64,000 nt of DNA from CBDDBH01 sp965225625 (GCA_965225625.1 CBDDBH010000027.1:1-64000); one strand, 5' to 3'; positions 30,864 to 40,513 are shown, numbered from the stretch's first letter. Notes: a model not told the origin generated them from the sequence alone. Numbers and translations are program-made.

Positions 30864-32495
30864 TCAATATCCCGATGGTGGTTTGAAACCACCTAATACA
30901 TCCGCCATCCCGGCGGCAAATTCGATCGACGTCGCATCATCGAAATAAGGTCCCAGGATCTGGATACCGACGGGCAGACCGACATCGGTCAAACCGACCG
31001 GTGCCGTCGTTGCGGGCAGACCACCCAACGTCGCAAATGCGATCCAGAAAAACAGATCTTCGTAAGGTCGTGGTCCTGCAGGCGTGGACAGCTTGCGATC
31101 CGTGTACGGCTCGCTGTGATCGTGGGGGAACGCCGGTACGAAGCTCGTCGGCATCAAGAACACATCGTGGGTTTCGAAGTAAGACCGCCACGCGGCACGC
31201 GCCCTGAGATGAGCGAGCTCAGTCTGGTGGGATTGTTTGATCGTGCGAGTGTGTGCGTTCGCCATCCGCGCGGCAAACCCTTCGAGTTGTTTCTCGGATC
31301 CCTGGGTTTGTGAAGGAGGCTCAGCATCAAGACTGAATAGATCAGCGAGCAACTGCAGGTAGGTATCGTATTGTGCTTTGGGATCGATCCCCTCCGGCCA
31401 GCCGCGCTGGAGTTGTACGCCGGCCCTGCTCAAAGCCGCGACAGCGTCCTCCATCACCTGCTCGACGTCCGGTGTGAGAGGGCACAAGGGATCGTCGATG
31501 ACGAACCGCACTCGATAGTCTTGCAGCCGGGCGTGGCGTGCCGGTGGCAGCGACCAATTGTAGGCAGCGGCTTGTTCCTCACGCGGTCCGCCGATAATGC
31601 TGATTGCCGCTTTGAGATCGGCGGCGCTGCGGGCCAGCGGGCCCATGACCTTGAGGTGCGGAAGCGGGCGTGGACCGCTGTCCGGCAGCGGCGGTATATA
31701 CCCGCCATAGGAAACGAGATTCAGGCTCGGCTTGTGCCCGTAGACGCCACAGAAACTCGCCGGCACCCGAATCGAACCGCCCCGATCACTGCCCAGTGAC
31801 AAATAGCTTAATCCTGCCGCGAGAGCACCCGCACCACCGCCGGTGGAACCACCGGGTGTTCGCTCAAGGTCCCAGGGATTGTTGGAGGTACCGAAAATCG
31901 AATTGTAGGCTTGCCAGTCTCTGGAGAAGATTGGCACGTTGGTCTTACCGATGATAATGGCACCCGCGGTGCGCAGGCGTCGCACGGGTGGTGCGTCCGT
32001 TCGCGATACGTTATCTGCCAGGAATGGTACGCCGCCGGTAGTGCGTAGCCCGGCGACGTCGATAGCCTCCTTGATGGTAATGGGTACACCATGCAGCGGT
32101 CCCCAGAGTTCACCTCGTCGCATTGCTTTATCGGCTGCCCGCGCCCGCGCCAAAGCCTCGTCGGGGACAAGTGTCACGATGACGTTCAAAGCGGGATTGT
32201 ATTTGTCGATGCGCTTTAGAATTTCGCGGGTGACCTCCTCCGAGGAAACAAGGCCTCGACGGATGGCATCTGCCACATCGACAGCGGAAGCAAACGCCAG
32301 GTTTGTAGTCTGCGCGGTAGCAGCGTACGCCACCAGGTCGCCGAGCGGCGACACACACAAACCGGTACCGACTAGCGCAATGGTCCCGTTGACGAATTGT
32401 CGGCGGTACAGATTGGCGTCGCTCGATTGAACGTCGCCGGATCCTCGAACTGGGGCCAAGGGCCGCAGTCCTTCATTCGTACCGGTATTGGTCAC
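30864..32495 (-). CDS. Amidase-signature hydrolase, probably exported
   Basis: A 543-residue amidase of the Ser-cisSer-Lys family, hydrolysing carboxamides to acids and ammonia or amines. Catalytic residues are visible: Lys in PITIKEAIDVAG, the cis-Ser in PGGSTGGGAGALAAG and the nucleophile Ser in LGSDRGGSIRVPASFCGVYG. An N-terminal LYRRQFVNGTIALVGTGLCV stretch with twin arginines and a hydrophobic run suggests Tat export. The start is a GTG at 32495 without a clear ribosome site. It is the last gene of a minus operon with a Rieske oxygenase, SCP2 protein and ferredoxin, so it may act on an amide made or released in the same pathway. Confidence 0.88.
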   Translation of the reverse strand: MTNTGTNEGLRPLAPVRGSGDVQSSDANLYRRQFVNGTIALVGTGLCVSPLGDLVAYAATAQTTNLAFASAVDVADAIRRGLVSSEEVTREILKRIDKYNPALNVIVTLVPDEALARARAADKAMRRGELWGPLHGVPITIKEAIDVAGLRTTGGVPFLADNVSRTDAPPVRRLRTAGAIIIGKTNVPIFSRDWQAYNSIFGTSNNPWDLERTPGGSTGGGAGALAAGLSYLSLGSDRGGSIRVPASFCGVYGHKPSLNLVSYGGYIPPLPDSGPRPLPHLKVMGPLARSAADLKAAISIIGGPREEQAAAYNWSLPPARHARLQDYRVRFVIDDPLCPLTPDVEQVMEDAVAALSRAGVQLQRGWPEGIDPKAQYDTYLQLLADLFSLDAEPPSQTQGSEKQLEGFAARMANAHTRTIKQSHQTELAHLRARAAWRSYFETHDVFLMPTSFVPAFPHDHSEPYTDRKLSTPAGPRPYEDLFFWIAFATLGGLPATTAPVGLTDVGLPVGIQILGPYFDDATSIEFAAGMADVLGGFKPPSGY

Positions 32496-32536
32496 TGTTC
32501 AGTTGTTGCGGGCGTATGGTCGATGAGTTACAGCGG

Positions 32537-32878
32537 TCACCGGTCGTTGCCGAGAGCGGCAAACAACTGGCCATCTTTTACCTCGACCCGATAGACCTGC
32601 AGCGGCTTCGTGCAGGGCGGATCTACCGGTGCGCCGGTCGCAATTGCGAAGGTGCCGCCGTGAAACGGGCATTCGATCAGGCCGTCATCGACGAACCCTT
32701 CGCTCAAAGAAGCATCAGCATGCGTACATGTGTCGTCGCTTGCATAGTAACCCCCGCCGACGCAGTACACAGCCAGTGGTTTGCGCCCTTCGACATTCAC
32801 GCGTTTAACCTCGTCTTCGGGCACCTCGGCGGCCGCACACAAGCGGGTTAGCGTTTGAGCATCCACGGTTTCTGTCAT
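32537..32878 (-). CDS. Rieske-type [2Fe-2S] ferredoxin
   Basis: 113 residues from MTETVDAQTLTRLC at 32878. Cluster ligands are in CTHADASLSEG and CPFHGGTF. The length and GDGL-type C-terminus (VEVKDGQLFAAL) match ferredoxins of multicomponent oxygenases. It begins five bases after the SCP2 gene stop in the operon headed by the oxygenase at 34475, its likely electron acceptor. The reductase that would load it is not in the window. Confidence 0.9.
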   Translation of the reverse strand: MTETVDAQTLTRLCAAAEVPEDEVKRVNVEGRKPLAVYCVGGGYYASDDTCTHADASLSEGFVDDGLIECPFHGGTFAIATGAPVDPPCTKPLQVYRVEVKDGQLFAALGNDR

Positions 32879-32882
32879 GCCG

Positions 32883-33221
32883 TTACGACTTTTTAATGCC
32901 GCCAGGGCCACCGAACTCGCTCTCGACGAGTTGGTATGCGGTAGTGACTAATTTGACGTCGCCTTTGAATCGCACCAGCCCCGAATTCATCAGCCGGCCG
33001 GCGTTAACGCGACCGTCCATAATCGCCTGAAAGTACTCTATCGGCATACGCACTTCGAGATCGGCTTCACCTTCGTCGTTGTTGACGGTGATGGCAGCTC
33101 CGTCGCCGCGGATGTAGACGCTACCCAGATTGTCAAACGCAAATTTGATATTTGCACCGAAACCAGTGTTCCCTGCGACACCAGAGTTGATCTGCTCGGT
33201 TGCTCGTTGAAGTTGATCCAT
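32883..33221 (-). CDS. SCP2-type sterol/lipid-binding protein
   Basis: 112 residues with the fold pattern of SCP2 domains: an initial helix, then IKFAFDNLGSVYIRGDGAAI, VNNDEGEADLEVRMPIEYF and a helix with IMDGRVNAGRLMNSGLVRFK GD. These small domains bind lipids or hydrophobic ligands. It lies three bases after the Rieske oxygenase gene and just before the ferredoxin gene, with AAGAG ahead of the start. In such operons SCP2 proteins may hold or deliver a hydrophobic substrate; that is inference. Confidence 0.82.
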   Translation of the reverse strand: MDQLQRATEQINSGVAGNTGFGANIKFAFDNLGSVYIRGDGAAITVNNDEGEADLEVRMPIEYFQAIMDGRVNAGRLMNSGLVRFKGDVKLVTTAYQLVESEFGGPGGIKKS

Positions 33222-33224
33222 AGC

Positions 33225-34475
33225 TCAACTCTTCTGTCCGGGCGGGGGCATTTGGATCCCCCTGTTGAAGCGGCTTACAAACTGACGCCAGGCGATTACG
33301 GAAGTGTCGTTGTGCACCAGGAATTCCTCGTTCCATCCGTCGCCCTCGTTATAACCGTCCTCGAGAGCGGTACGAGCCCATATGTCGTCACCGTTGAAGT
33401 CATCCATTGCCCCCTGTGTCCACGTCTCATCGATTTCCGCGCGCAGCGCCTCGGCCTCCTGCTCGTTTGCACACTTCTTGGATTCGAATTGAAAGTAGTC
33501 ATGATGAGTGGCGTCTATGGGTACACAGAACTCGTAGGTGATCCACTCTGGTCTGGGATAACCGGTCACGGCACTGCCACAAGGCAGCCATAAAGAGATC
33601 TGTGGGCTTATAATGGTGAACTCGTCCCAGTCCTTCTTGTAATTCAAGGTTTTCATCTTGCTCTCTACGACGTTCTTTTCCTCGCCGATATCCGCCGACC
33701 AGATATTCACGTGGTTACGGTAAGTGTCGTCGAGAATACCTTTCGGCCCCGGACCAGTCGCATAGCGCATGGCGGTCGCGTGATCGGGCCTCGCCTTTTT
33801 GGCCAGCGGAAAAACGCCGGGCACTACATCAAATAGTTTCGAATTACGGTGGATGTAGACGTGCGAGGTATCCATTGCGTTTTCCGTCCCCCAGCGCCAG
33901 TTGGAATTAACCCTTGTGCGCCGGCCGTGGATCACCCGAGCCTCATCGAGAAATGTCGGCGGCAGGTCATCGCTGAGCGGTGGTGGTTCAATGTCACCGA
34001 TGAATACGAATACGACACCTTTCACCTCTTCGACGGGGTATGTCTTGACGCCGACCTTGCCGATGGCCTCGCTCTCGGGATCGGTGATCACCGCAACCGT
34101 CATCCCGTCCTTCCAGTTGTATGTGAAGCCGTGGTACCAACAGGTAACCGTATCTTTAGTATGACACTCGAAACGGGCCGACAATGGCACACGTCGGTGG
34201 GCACAGCGATCCTCCAACGCATAGGCTTTGCCGTCTACGCGCCGCAAGATTATCCGTTCCCCGAGTAGTTTCTCCGCGCGCGGTTCGTCGCCTTGCAACT
34301 CGTAAGAGGCACACACCGGGTACCAATGATTGCGCAGCCCCCAGGTCGCCTGCCGGTAAGGCTCCCAGGTTTCACGCAGTTTGCGGATGCTTTTCGGCCA
34401 CTCTACGATGAACTCGTCGTTGGCTTCGGGCAGTACGTTGCCTATGCGTTCCAACTCTTCGATCGGGATAGCCAT
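33225..34475 (-). CDS. Rieske oxygenase alpha subunit (CarA/OxoO-like class)
   Basis: 416 residues starting MAIPIEELERIGNVLPEAND with AGGGA before the ATG. The Rieske ligands are CAHRRVPLSARFE and CWYHGFTYNWKDG. The catalytic stretch WRWGTENAMDTSHVYIHRNS carries the Asp and two His of the iron site. The N-terminus (WGLRNHWYPVCASYELQGD) and LPPTFLDEAR region resemble homotrimeric oxygenases of the carbazole 1,9a-dioxygenase and oxoquinoline 8-monooxygenase class, which lack a beta subunit. It heads the operon oxygenase-SCP2-ferredoxin-amidase. Related to the protein at 43296-44504. Confidence 0.9.
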   Translation of the reverse strand: MAIPIEELERIGNVLPEANDEFIVEWPKSIRKLRETWEPYRQATWGLRNHWYPVCASYELQGDEPRAEKLLGERIILRRVDGKAYALEDRCAHRRVPLSARFECHTKDTVTCWYHGFTYNWKDGMTVAVITDPESEAIGKVGVKTYPVEEVKGVVFVFIGDIEPPPLSDDLPPTFLDEARVIHGRRTRVNSNWRWGTENAMDTSHVYIHRNSKLFDVVPGVFPLAKKARPDHATAMRYATGPGPKGILDDTYRNHVNIWSADIGEEKNVVESKMKTLNYKKDWDEFTIISPQISLWLPCGSAVTGYPRPEWITYEFCVPIDATHHDYFQFESKKCANEQEAEALRAEIDETWTQGAMDDFNGDDIWARTALEDGYNEGDGWNEEFLVHNDTSVIAWRQFVSRFNRGIQMPPPGQKS

Positions 34476-34669
34476 CGTTTGTCCCTCACTGGCGCCGACT
34501 GCAAATAATGGGTATTCCCCGTTGCAGGGTTATCAACCAAGTTATTAACGATTATACCCGCAATACAATCACCAGCGATTGGATCCGTTGCCAAGTGGGC
34601 AAATTAGAATGTGAAGATCAGGGCGTTGCGGAAACCTTAACAGGCTGTTAATGCTTGGACTGACTTGTT

Positions 34670-36328
34670 TCAGGGCTGTTTTACCGCCGCTGCGTCGATA
34701 GAGTCGATTGCTCGCGTTAGCGCGGGTTCCAGTTCAGCGAATTGCTGCTCGGTTGGGATCAAGTCGAACACACCAAGTCGTTTTAGATTGGCGGCCAGTT
34801 GTTTGTTGTCAGCGCCGATCAAATAAACCTGATTGCCGTTCTCTATTTCATTTTCGATCAACTCCTCGATGACCAGTGACGTGGTGATACCCACGAGGAC
34901 GGCGTTGCTCAGATCGATTAGCAGGATGTTGTGACCTCGGTACCCGGCCAGGCGCCGGTTGATGCCGCGGGCAACGCCGAAACTCATCGGCCCATGCAAC
35001 TCGAATAACAGGATCTTGCCGTTGGCCGCCGCCAGGCGCTCACGCTGTGGTTCAAGTTCGGCGATGTCTTCGCTTCCGTCTGATAGAAATACGCCATCGA
35101 GCTGCACATTGGTAAGACGACTCAGGGTAACCAGATTGACGATGAACGATCCGACCAGCACGGCCGTAATCAGATCAATGAAGACGGTACACAATAGAAC
35201 GCCGATCATCAGCGCGCTGCTGAACAGCGGTACCCGGTGAATGCGCGCAAGCGAGCGTCGGTCGATGATGTCGTAGCCGACTTTAAAAAGTATGCCAGCC
35301 AGCACAGCGTGCGGTACATCCTCCGCCAGGAACCCTGCGCCCAGCAGAATGGCTAGAAGAACGATCGAATGCGTAACTCCGGACACGGCACTATTACCGC
35401 CGGCGCGAATATTAACCACGGTGCGCATGGTTGCGCCGGCCCCGGGTAGGGCGCCAAACAGCCCGGCCATGAAATTTCCGATCCCCTGACCGATTAACTC
35501 CTGGTCCGACTCGTGGTGCGTGCGCGTGACGTTGTCGGCAACGAGAGATGTGAGCAGCGAGTCGATGGCCCCAAGTGCAGCAAGAAGAATGGCGGCTCGC
35601 AGGACATCGCCGGTAAACATCAGTTGTAGAGGTGGCAGCGTTACGTTCGGAAGCCCTCGAGGGATGGTGCCAATAACCCGGGCTTCACCGGGAAAAGCGA
35701 CCATGGCGATCAAGGTACCGACAATAAGTGCCGCAAGCGCCGAAGGCACCAATCGATTGAGCGCTCGCGGCCAAAGATAGATCGTTGCCAAGGTCACAGT
35801 ACCCACGACCAGCGGCACGACTGCCAGCGTGGAAACCATTTGCGGCAGTGAGATCATCGCCTCCCATGCATCACTTGGCGCTGGATGTCCCAGCAGCGGG
35901 CCGAGTTGCAGCAAGATAATGAGCGTACCAATCCCCGACATAAATCCGGAGATGACGGGAAACGGTACGAGGATGACGTATTTGCCCAGCTTAAGCAGAC
36001 CGGCAAGTACCTGGATAACGCCGGCCAACATAACGGCAAAAAAGGCAACGGCAAGTCCGTGTTCCGGATCCCGGGCTAATTCAGTAGTGACGACGCCAGC
36101 CATGACGACGGTCATGGGACCGGTGGGGCCGGAGATCTGCGTGCGGGTACCGCCGAATATTGCCGCGAACAATCCCACGATGACCGCGCTGTAGACCCCG
36201 GCTGCCGCGCCGACGCCTGACGACACACCAAAGGCCAGCCCCAAGGGCAATGCAACTACCGCAGCTGTTAGGCCGCCATACAGATCGCCGCTGAGATCCC
36301 TTCGCGAGAAAACATTGAGAATGGCCAT
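34670..36328 (-). CDS. SulP-family anion transporter with STAS domain
   Basis: 552 residues. The first ~400 form a hydrophobic SulP core starting with FSRRDLSGDLYGGLTAAVVA and the conserved FGGTRTQISGPTGPMTVVMA. The last ~120 are a STAS domain (GKILLFELHGPMSFGVARG, HNILLIDLSNAV). Members import sulfate, bicarbonate or other anions by sodium or proton symport at the inner membrane. It lies 113 bp downstream of a persulfide dioxygenase-rhodanese gene on the same strand, so a sulfur role (handling sulfite, thiosulfate or sulfate) is likely. Bicarbonate (BicA-like) transport cannot be excluded. Confidence 0.9.
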   Translation of the reverse strand: MAILNVFSRRDLSGDLYGGLTAAVVALPLGLAFGVSSGVGAAAGVYSAVIVGLFAAIFGGTRTQISGPTGPMTVVMAGVVTTELARDPEHGLAVAFFAVMLAGVIQVLAGLLKLGKYVILVPFPVISGFMSGIGTLIILLQLGPLLGHPAPSDAWEAMISLPQMVSTLAVVPLVVGTVTLATIYLWPRALNRLVPSALAALIVGTLIAMVAFPGEARVIGTIPRGLPNVTLPPLQLMFTGDVLRAAILLAALGAIDSLLTSLVADNVTRTHHESDQELIGQGIGNFMAGLFGALPGAGATMRTVVNIRAGGNSAVSGVTHSIVLLAILLGAGFLAEDVPHAVLAGILFKVGYDIIDRRSLARIHRVPLFSSALMIGVLLCTVFIDLITAVLVGSFIVNLVTLSRLTNVQLDGVFLSDGSEDIAELEPQRERLAAANGKILLFELHGPMSFGVARGINRRLAGYRGHNILLIDLSNAVLVGITTSLVIEELIENEIENGNQVYLIGADNKQLAANLKRLGVFDLIPTEQQFAELEPALTRAIDSIDAAAVKQP

Positions 36329-36441
36329 GACGTATTAGAACACGCCGACCGACATGTCCCGGCGTCTACGCCAAGTCGGCGTGAAGCTCTCCAGCAAAGC
36401 GTGTTTTGATAACCTGTGCGTGGTCTTGAAAACGGTGCGGG

Positions 36442-37512
36442 CTAATTTACCCCGCCGGTCACGGCGTGACCTTCAGTTCGCCAGCGCAACATACCGCCCG
36501 TGAGATTGGCGACATTTGTCAGTCCCGCCCGTCTCAATATGATGGTTGCCTGCGCGGAGCGTGCGCCGGAACGGCACACGGCGACTACCGGTGTGTCGCC
36601 GGATAGTTCATCAGTATGTTCGGCGAGTTTTCCCAACGGGATCAGCTTCGCGCTGGGGATGTGGCCAAGCGGTCCGTCAAACTCGTCGGCCTCGCGAACA
36701 TCGACAATTTGAACTTCCGGAAGATGTTCGTCGGTCCAATGCGGACTGATCTCCCAGATCCCTGCAAACGTATAGGTCAGCGGTGCCCAGGTCGGATTGA
36801 CATCCGGTTCAGTATTTTTGTTCGGGCGACCACATGTTTCGTTTGCCGGAACCGCGATGTCGATTTTCTTCGGATGCGCCAGGCCAAGATTTTCCATGTA
36901 CCCGGCGAAATCATCCTCGCTGATGTTGCCCCCGACCCGCGGGTTGTAGCGTTTCTCCTCCGCAACGCTGGTCACCATCAGGCCTCGATAGTCGTGGCCC
37001 GGATACAACTGGGTATTATCGGGTAGCGACAAGATCTGCGTCTGTATCGAGCGGTACAAGGTGCGAGCATCCCCCTGCTGAAAATCGGTCCGGCCACAAC
37101 CCCGGATCAATAATGCGTCGCCGGTAAACGCCATGCTTTCGTTGTCCAAGACGTAGGTTGTACAACCGGCCGTGTGACCAGGCGTTGCGCGGGCGAACAG
37201 ATAGCGCGTACCAAACCGGATCTTTTCGTTGGGCTCGAAATAGCTGTCTGCGCCCTCGATTCCGGAATTTGCAGAGACGCCGATATGTGCCCCTGTATTT
37301 TGTTTGAGCAGCCAGGCTCCGGTTACATGATCAGCATGACAATGGGTGTCAATGACGTGCACGAGTCGTAAATCCAACTCGTCCAGTAACGCACAATCGC
37401 GACGAGACTGCTCGAAAACAGAGTCGATAATGACAGCTTCACGCTTTTCGTCGTCGGCGAGGAGATAGGTGTACGTCGAAGATTCCTGATCGAAGAGTTG
37501 TCTGAATATCAT
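36442..37512 (-). CDS. Persulfide dioxygenase-rhodanese fusion
   Basis: 356 residues. The N-terminal metallo-beta-lactamase domain (1-240) is of ETHE1/persulfide dioxygenase type: THCHADHVTGAWLL, GHTAGCTTYVL, FTGDALLIRGCGRTDFQQG and YPGHDY supply the iron ligands. The C-terminal rhodanese domain (about 255-350) has IVDVREADEF and the active cysteine in VCRSGARSAQ. The enzyme would oxidise glutathione persulfide to sulfite and shuttle sulfane sulfur. Divergent from the next gene across a ~200-bp region with AT-rich dyads (37560-37600). Likely partner of the SulP transporter. Confidence 0.93.
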   Translation of the reverse strand: MIFRQLFDQESSTYTYLLADDEKREAVIIDSVFEQSRRDCALLDELDLRLVHVIDTHCHADHVTGAWLLKQNTGAHIGVSANSGIEGADSYFEPNEKIRFGTRYLFARATPGHTAGCTTYVLDNESMAFTGDALLIRGCGRTDFQQGDARTLYRSIQTQILSLPDNTQLYPGHDYRGLMVTSVAEEKRYNPRVGGNISEDDFAGYMENLGLAHPKKIDIAVPANETCGRPNKNTEPDVNPTWAPLTYTFAGIWEISPHWTDEHLPEVQIVDVREADEFDGPLGHIPSAKLIPLGKLAEHTDELSGDTPVVAVCRSGARSAQATIILRRAGLTNVANLTGGMLRWRTEGHAVTGGVN

Positions 37513-37720
37513 GACTTCACTGCCTCATAAATTCTGCAACCCGACGGGCGCAAGAATTCGCTGTATTCTATATTTCTGTATCGAATAACGATATATCAAA
37601 TAGTGATAAGTCTGCGCGCCAGGAGCGACTTTCTGCATTACCCGTCGCCTGCGACAATTTGCAGAGCGCACAAGACCGTGATCAAATGCCGTTGATCGCA
37701 TCTATCTGGAGGCAATCATC
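37513..37720. promoter_or_regulatory. Divergent intergenic region with AT-rich dyads
   Basis: Between the persulfide dioxygenase (minus) and the M29-like gene (plus). Bases 37565-37605 contain ATTCTATATTTCTGTATCG and ATATATCAAATAGTGATA, AT-rich partial palindromes unlike the surroundings, which could be -10 elements and an operator for a sulfide-responsive ArsR-type repressor. No regulator gene is near; inference only. Confidence 0.35.
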
Positions 37721-39025
37721 GTGTACCTGAAATACCTAGTGGTGTTGGCGCTGGTAATAAGCTTTGGTGTGCAAGCGGGCGATGAGACACTGTTTCCGCA
37801 TCCTGTCGCCGGCGCCGGAGAAGCGATGGCGGTTGCGGATTGCCTGCCAAGCGCAATGGCGCATTTGCGCCGCGGTGATTTTCTAACGGGACGGGGCATG
37901 CAGGCAGGCGAAGAGGTGCTTATTGTTACCGATCGCTCGATCGATCCACTCGTCACGGAAGCGTATTACGTTGCAGCGCAACGTCTCGGCGCCAAAAAGA
38001 TAGACACGATAAACCTTCAGGGACGGCTCGATGTTACCGATCCTACGACATTAATCCTGGAAGTTTTCGAGAAAAACACCTGGCCGCAGTGGGTGTGGGA
38101 CGCGGCTGCCCGGGCCGATCGGGTGCTCGCGCTCAGTTTTACCAGCCACGTTCACGCAATGGAATCGATCAGCGTTCCAGGACGGGGAGCAGTCATGCGC
38201 TGGGCGCAAGAGACGAACACGGAGTTCCACAGCGCAAGGATGTTTCGCGAGCGTCTGTGCATCGGTACCGCTTATCCCGGTGAGATCATCGGTGCTTTGA
38301 TAGCTAACATATGGAAGACACTGCAAAACGGCCGCGAGTATCACTTGACCGATCCCAATGGTACAGATCTAAAGTGGACGGTCGATGCGCAAACGTGGGC
38401 ACGTTATATCGAAGTGTTCGGACCACGCCCGAATAACCACGGCCCTCGCCTGCATTTGTCCAAAAAGCCGGATATGCACGGCAAGTTGGTGTCACGGCGA
38501 CTGCACGCGGGCACGATTGCGGAGATTGAACCGACCATCGAAGGTGGACGCGTGGTGGCAGTTGCCGGTGGCGGTCGTATGGGTGAGTACATGCGCCAGG
38601 CATTTGAACAATATGCGCAAGTGCATTACCCCCTGTTTCCCGCTCCTGGGGTGAACTGGGTGGAGTACACGGTGTGGGGCTGGATCCCGCATCTGGCGCC
38701 GGCAGCCTACGCGGATGAACTCAAATGGACGGCGCGGTTTGCAGCTGAAAAATTCGAGAATCGTGCCGGTGTTGTGCACATCGCAATCGGCACCGGTGCG
38801 GGCGCCTTAACGACCGCGTTCGCGAATGCACACGGATACCCTATCCATCACACAGACTTCAATCTGTTTCGAGCGACTTTGACCGTGGATGGCGCCAAGG
38901 TGGCAGACGCCGGGCACCTGTTGGCGCTGGATGCCCCGGAAATTCGCCAAATTGCCGCCAAATATGGAGATCCAGACGTACTGTTGACTGAAATATGGAC
39001 GCCGGGCGATGACCCCAGCTATTGA
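37721..39025 (+). CDS. Secreted M29 aminopeptidase/NicX-like metalloprotein
   Basis: 434 residues from a GTG with GGAGG nine bases upstream. The first ~19 residues (MYLKYLVVLALVISFGVQAG) are a signal peptide. The mature protein resembles the superfamily shared by M29 (aminopeptidase T) peptidases and 2,5-dihydroxypyridine dioxygenase NicX. Visible parts: GEEVLIVTDRSIDPLVTEAY at the start, TDPNGTDLKWTV, IEPTIEGGRV, VHIAIGTGAG, and YPIHHTDFNLFRATLTVDG with the likely metal ligands His and Asp. NicX-type enzymes are usually cytoplasmic, so export is unusual. Whether this one cleaves peptides or a ring is not decided by the sequence; the catabolic context favours neither strictly. Confidence 0.65.
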   Translation: MYLKYLVVLALVISFGVQAGDETLFPHPVAGAGEAMAVADCLPSAMAHLRRGDFLTGRGMQAGEEVLIVTDRSIDPLVTEAYYVAAQRLGAKKIDTINLQGRLDVTDPTTLILEVFEKNTWPQWVWDAAARADRVLALSFTSHVHAMESISVPGRGAVMRWAQETNTEFHSARMFRERLCIGTAYPGEIIGALIANIWKTLQNGREYHLTDPNGTDLKWTVDAQTWARYIEVFGPRPNNHGPRLHLSKKPDMHGKLVSRRLHAGTIAEIEPTIEGGRVVAVAGGGRMGEYMRQAFEQYAQVHYPLFPAPGVNWVEYTVWGWIPHLAPAAYADELKWTARFAAEKFENRAGVVHIAIGTGAGALTTAFANAHGYPIHHTDFNLFRATLTVDGAKVADAGHLLALDAPEIRQIAAKYGDPDVLLTEIWTPGDDPSY

Positions 39026-39181
39026 GCCGGCTCCCTGGATTGGCCACTGATGGAATTTGCCCAAGTGCCGGAACATGAGTATAAATAGGGACCGCAGTTT
39101 CTGGTTCGAGCGATCGGCATGAATTTCGATTATTTGAACAACGATAAAACGTTTCAAGAGGTATGCCTGTGGAGGAGTGTG

Positions 39182-40513
39182 ATGATTAAAAAACCTGCCG
39201 CTTTGATGTGCGCTCTGGCTCTGTTGGTCGGCCTTAGCTTGGATACGTCGGTCGCCGTAGAGGTGCCAGCGGAGATGCGCGCCAACATGATGCCTTACGC
39301 AGACGGTCTGCCTACGCATCCATTTGCAAAGCCGGGCACGCACATCGATGCGAGCAACGTCGATCAAGCCAAAGACGTGCTGCTGCCAATGCTCTACGAG
39401 ATGATCAAGAAGGGCTGGGTGGAGATCGACGTGACGGAAACGACGCCGATCCCGCCGAACCCGAAGTATCTGGAGACGTCGGTGAAGAACGTGAAGGGTT
39501 CCATCACGTTTGATGCGGACGGTGTGAATGCGGTGGGTTACGTTGCGGGCCGGCCGTTTCCGTATGACCCGGATCCGAATGATTCGCAGGCGGGTCTGAA
39601 GATGCTGTGGAACTACCGATACTTCCAGGTGGAAGGCGATGCACAGTACGTGCACATGAGCTGGAAGTACAAGAACATGAAGAAGGACAAGGTGGAGCGC
39701 GAGCTGAAGTTGGAAGTGCATCTGCGTCGTTTGATGCACCGTGTAAGTTTGGAGCCGTTGCCGAACGTTGCGGACAATCCCTCGCAGATCAACAATTCGT
39801 TCTACATGCGGATCTTTGAGCCCTTCGACGTGAACAACACGCAGTTGTTGATCCACACCTACGAGGACGACAACCGGCGTCCGGACGCATGGTTATATCT
39901 GGGTTTTCAGCGCCGGGTGAGGCGCCTCGCGACAGGCCAGACGACGGACGCGTTTTTGGGCACGGACTTGATGATCGAGGATTTCCGTGGCTACAACACG
40001 CGGATCTCTGAATACACATGGAAGTTCATCGAGACGAAGTACATTCTCGCGCCTATCTATCACTACAAGGATGCGTTCGCGTATGACGAGAGTCTGTGGA
40101 CGTTCCGGGGAGTGCCCAAGGAGGCGAGTCACGGTTACGGACATTGTTACCCGATGGTGCCCTATCAGTTACGCAAAGTGTACGTGATTGACGGTAAGCC
40201 GGTGGAGAGTACGCATCCGCTGAGCAGTCGCTTCAATTTTCTGGACGTAGAGACGGCGGCGTTCATCTACTCTGAGGTGTATGACAAAAAAGGCCAGGCG
40301 TGGAAGTTGTTCACGATCCCTTACACGCATCCCGACACGAGTCCCTATGAAAGCAATCATGGGACCGGGACGCCGTTGTGGTCGCAGCCGAGTCAGATAG
40401 ACGTACAGGCGGAGCACTGCACGACGTTGCATTTCCAGACGGTGACGAATGACGCGTCGTTGGAGGATCCGAGCGTATTCAGCGTGCAGCATCTGCGTAA
40501 GACGGGCCGCTGA
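39182..40513 (+). CDS. DUF1329 family outer-membrane-associated protein
   Basis: 443 residues from MIKKPAALMCALALLVGLSL (39182), preceded by GGAG; a further ATG at 39119 lacks a ribosome site. The signal peptide ends around TSVAVEV. The mature protein follows the DUF1329 pattern: a large beta-sandwich related to LolB/outer membrane lipoprotein-sorting proteins, with FRGYNTRISEYTWKFIETKY and YPMVPYQLRKVYVIDGKPVE near the end. Members sit beside catabolic and RND-export genes for hydrophobic compounds in many proteobacteria and may handle lipids or substrates in the periplasm. A strong terminator follows at 40542-40567. Confidence 0.85.
   Translation: MIKKPAALMCALALLVGLSLDTSVAVEVPAEMRANMMPYADGLPTHPFAKPGTHIDASNVDQAKDVLLPMLYEMIKKGWVEIDVTETTPIPPNPKYLETSVKNVKGSITFDADGVNAVGYVAGRPFPYDPDPNDSQAGLKMLWNYRYFQVEGDAQYVHMSWKYKNMKKDKVERELKLEVHLRRLMHRVSLEPLPNVADNPSQINNSFYMRIFEPFDVNNTQLLIHTYEDDNRRPDAWLYLGFQRRVRRLATGQTTDAFLGTDLMIEDFRGYNTRISEYTWKFIETKYILAPIYHYKDAFAYDESLWTFRGVPKEASHGYGHCYPMVPYQLRKVYVIDGKPVESTHPLSSRFNFLDVETAAFIYSEVYDKKGQAWKLFTIPYTHPDTSPYESNHGTGTPLWSQPSQIDVQAEHCTTLHFQTVTNDASLEDPSVFSVQHLRKTGR

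Noticed and set aside
38807..39856. 349-codon minus-strand frame across the M29-like and DUF1329 genes
   Set aside because: Spans two real genes on the other strand; His/Val/Arg-rich shadow.
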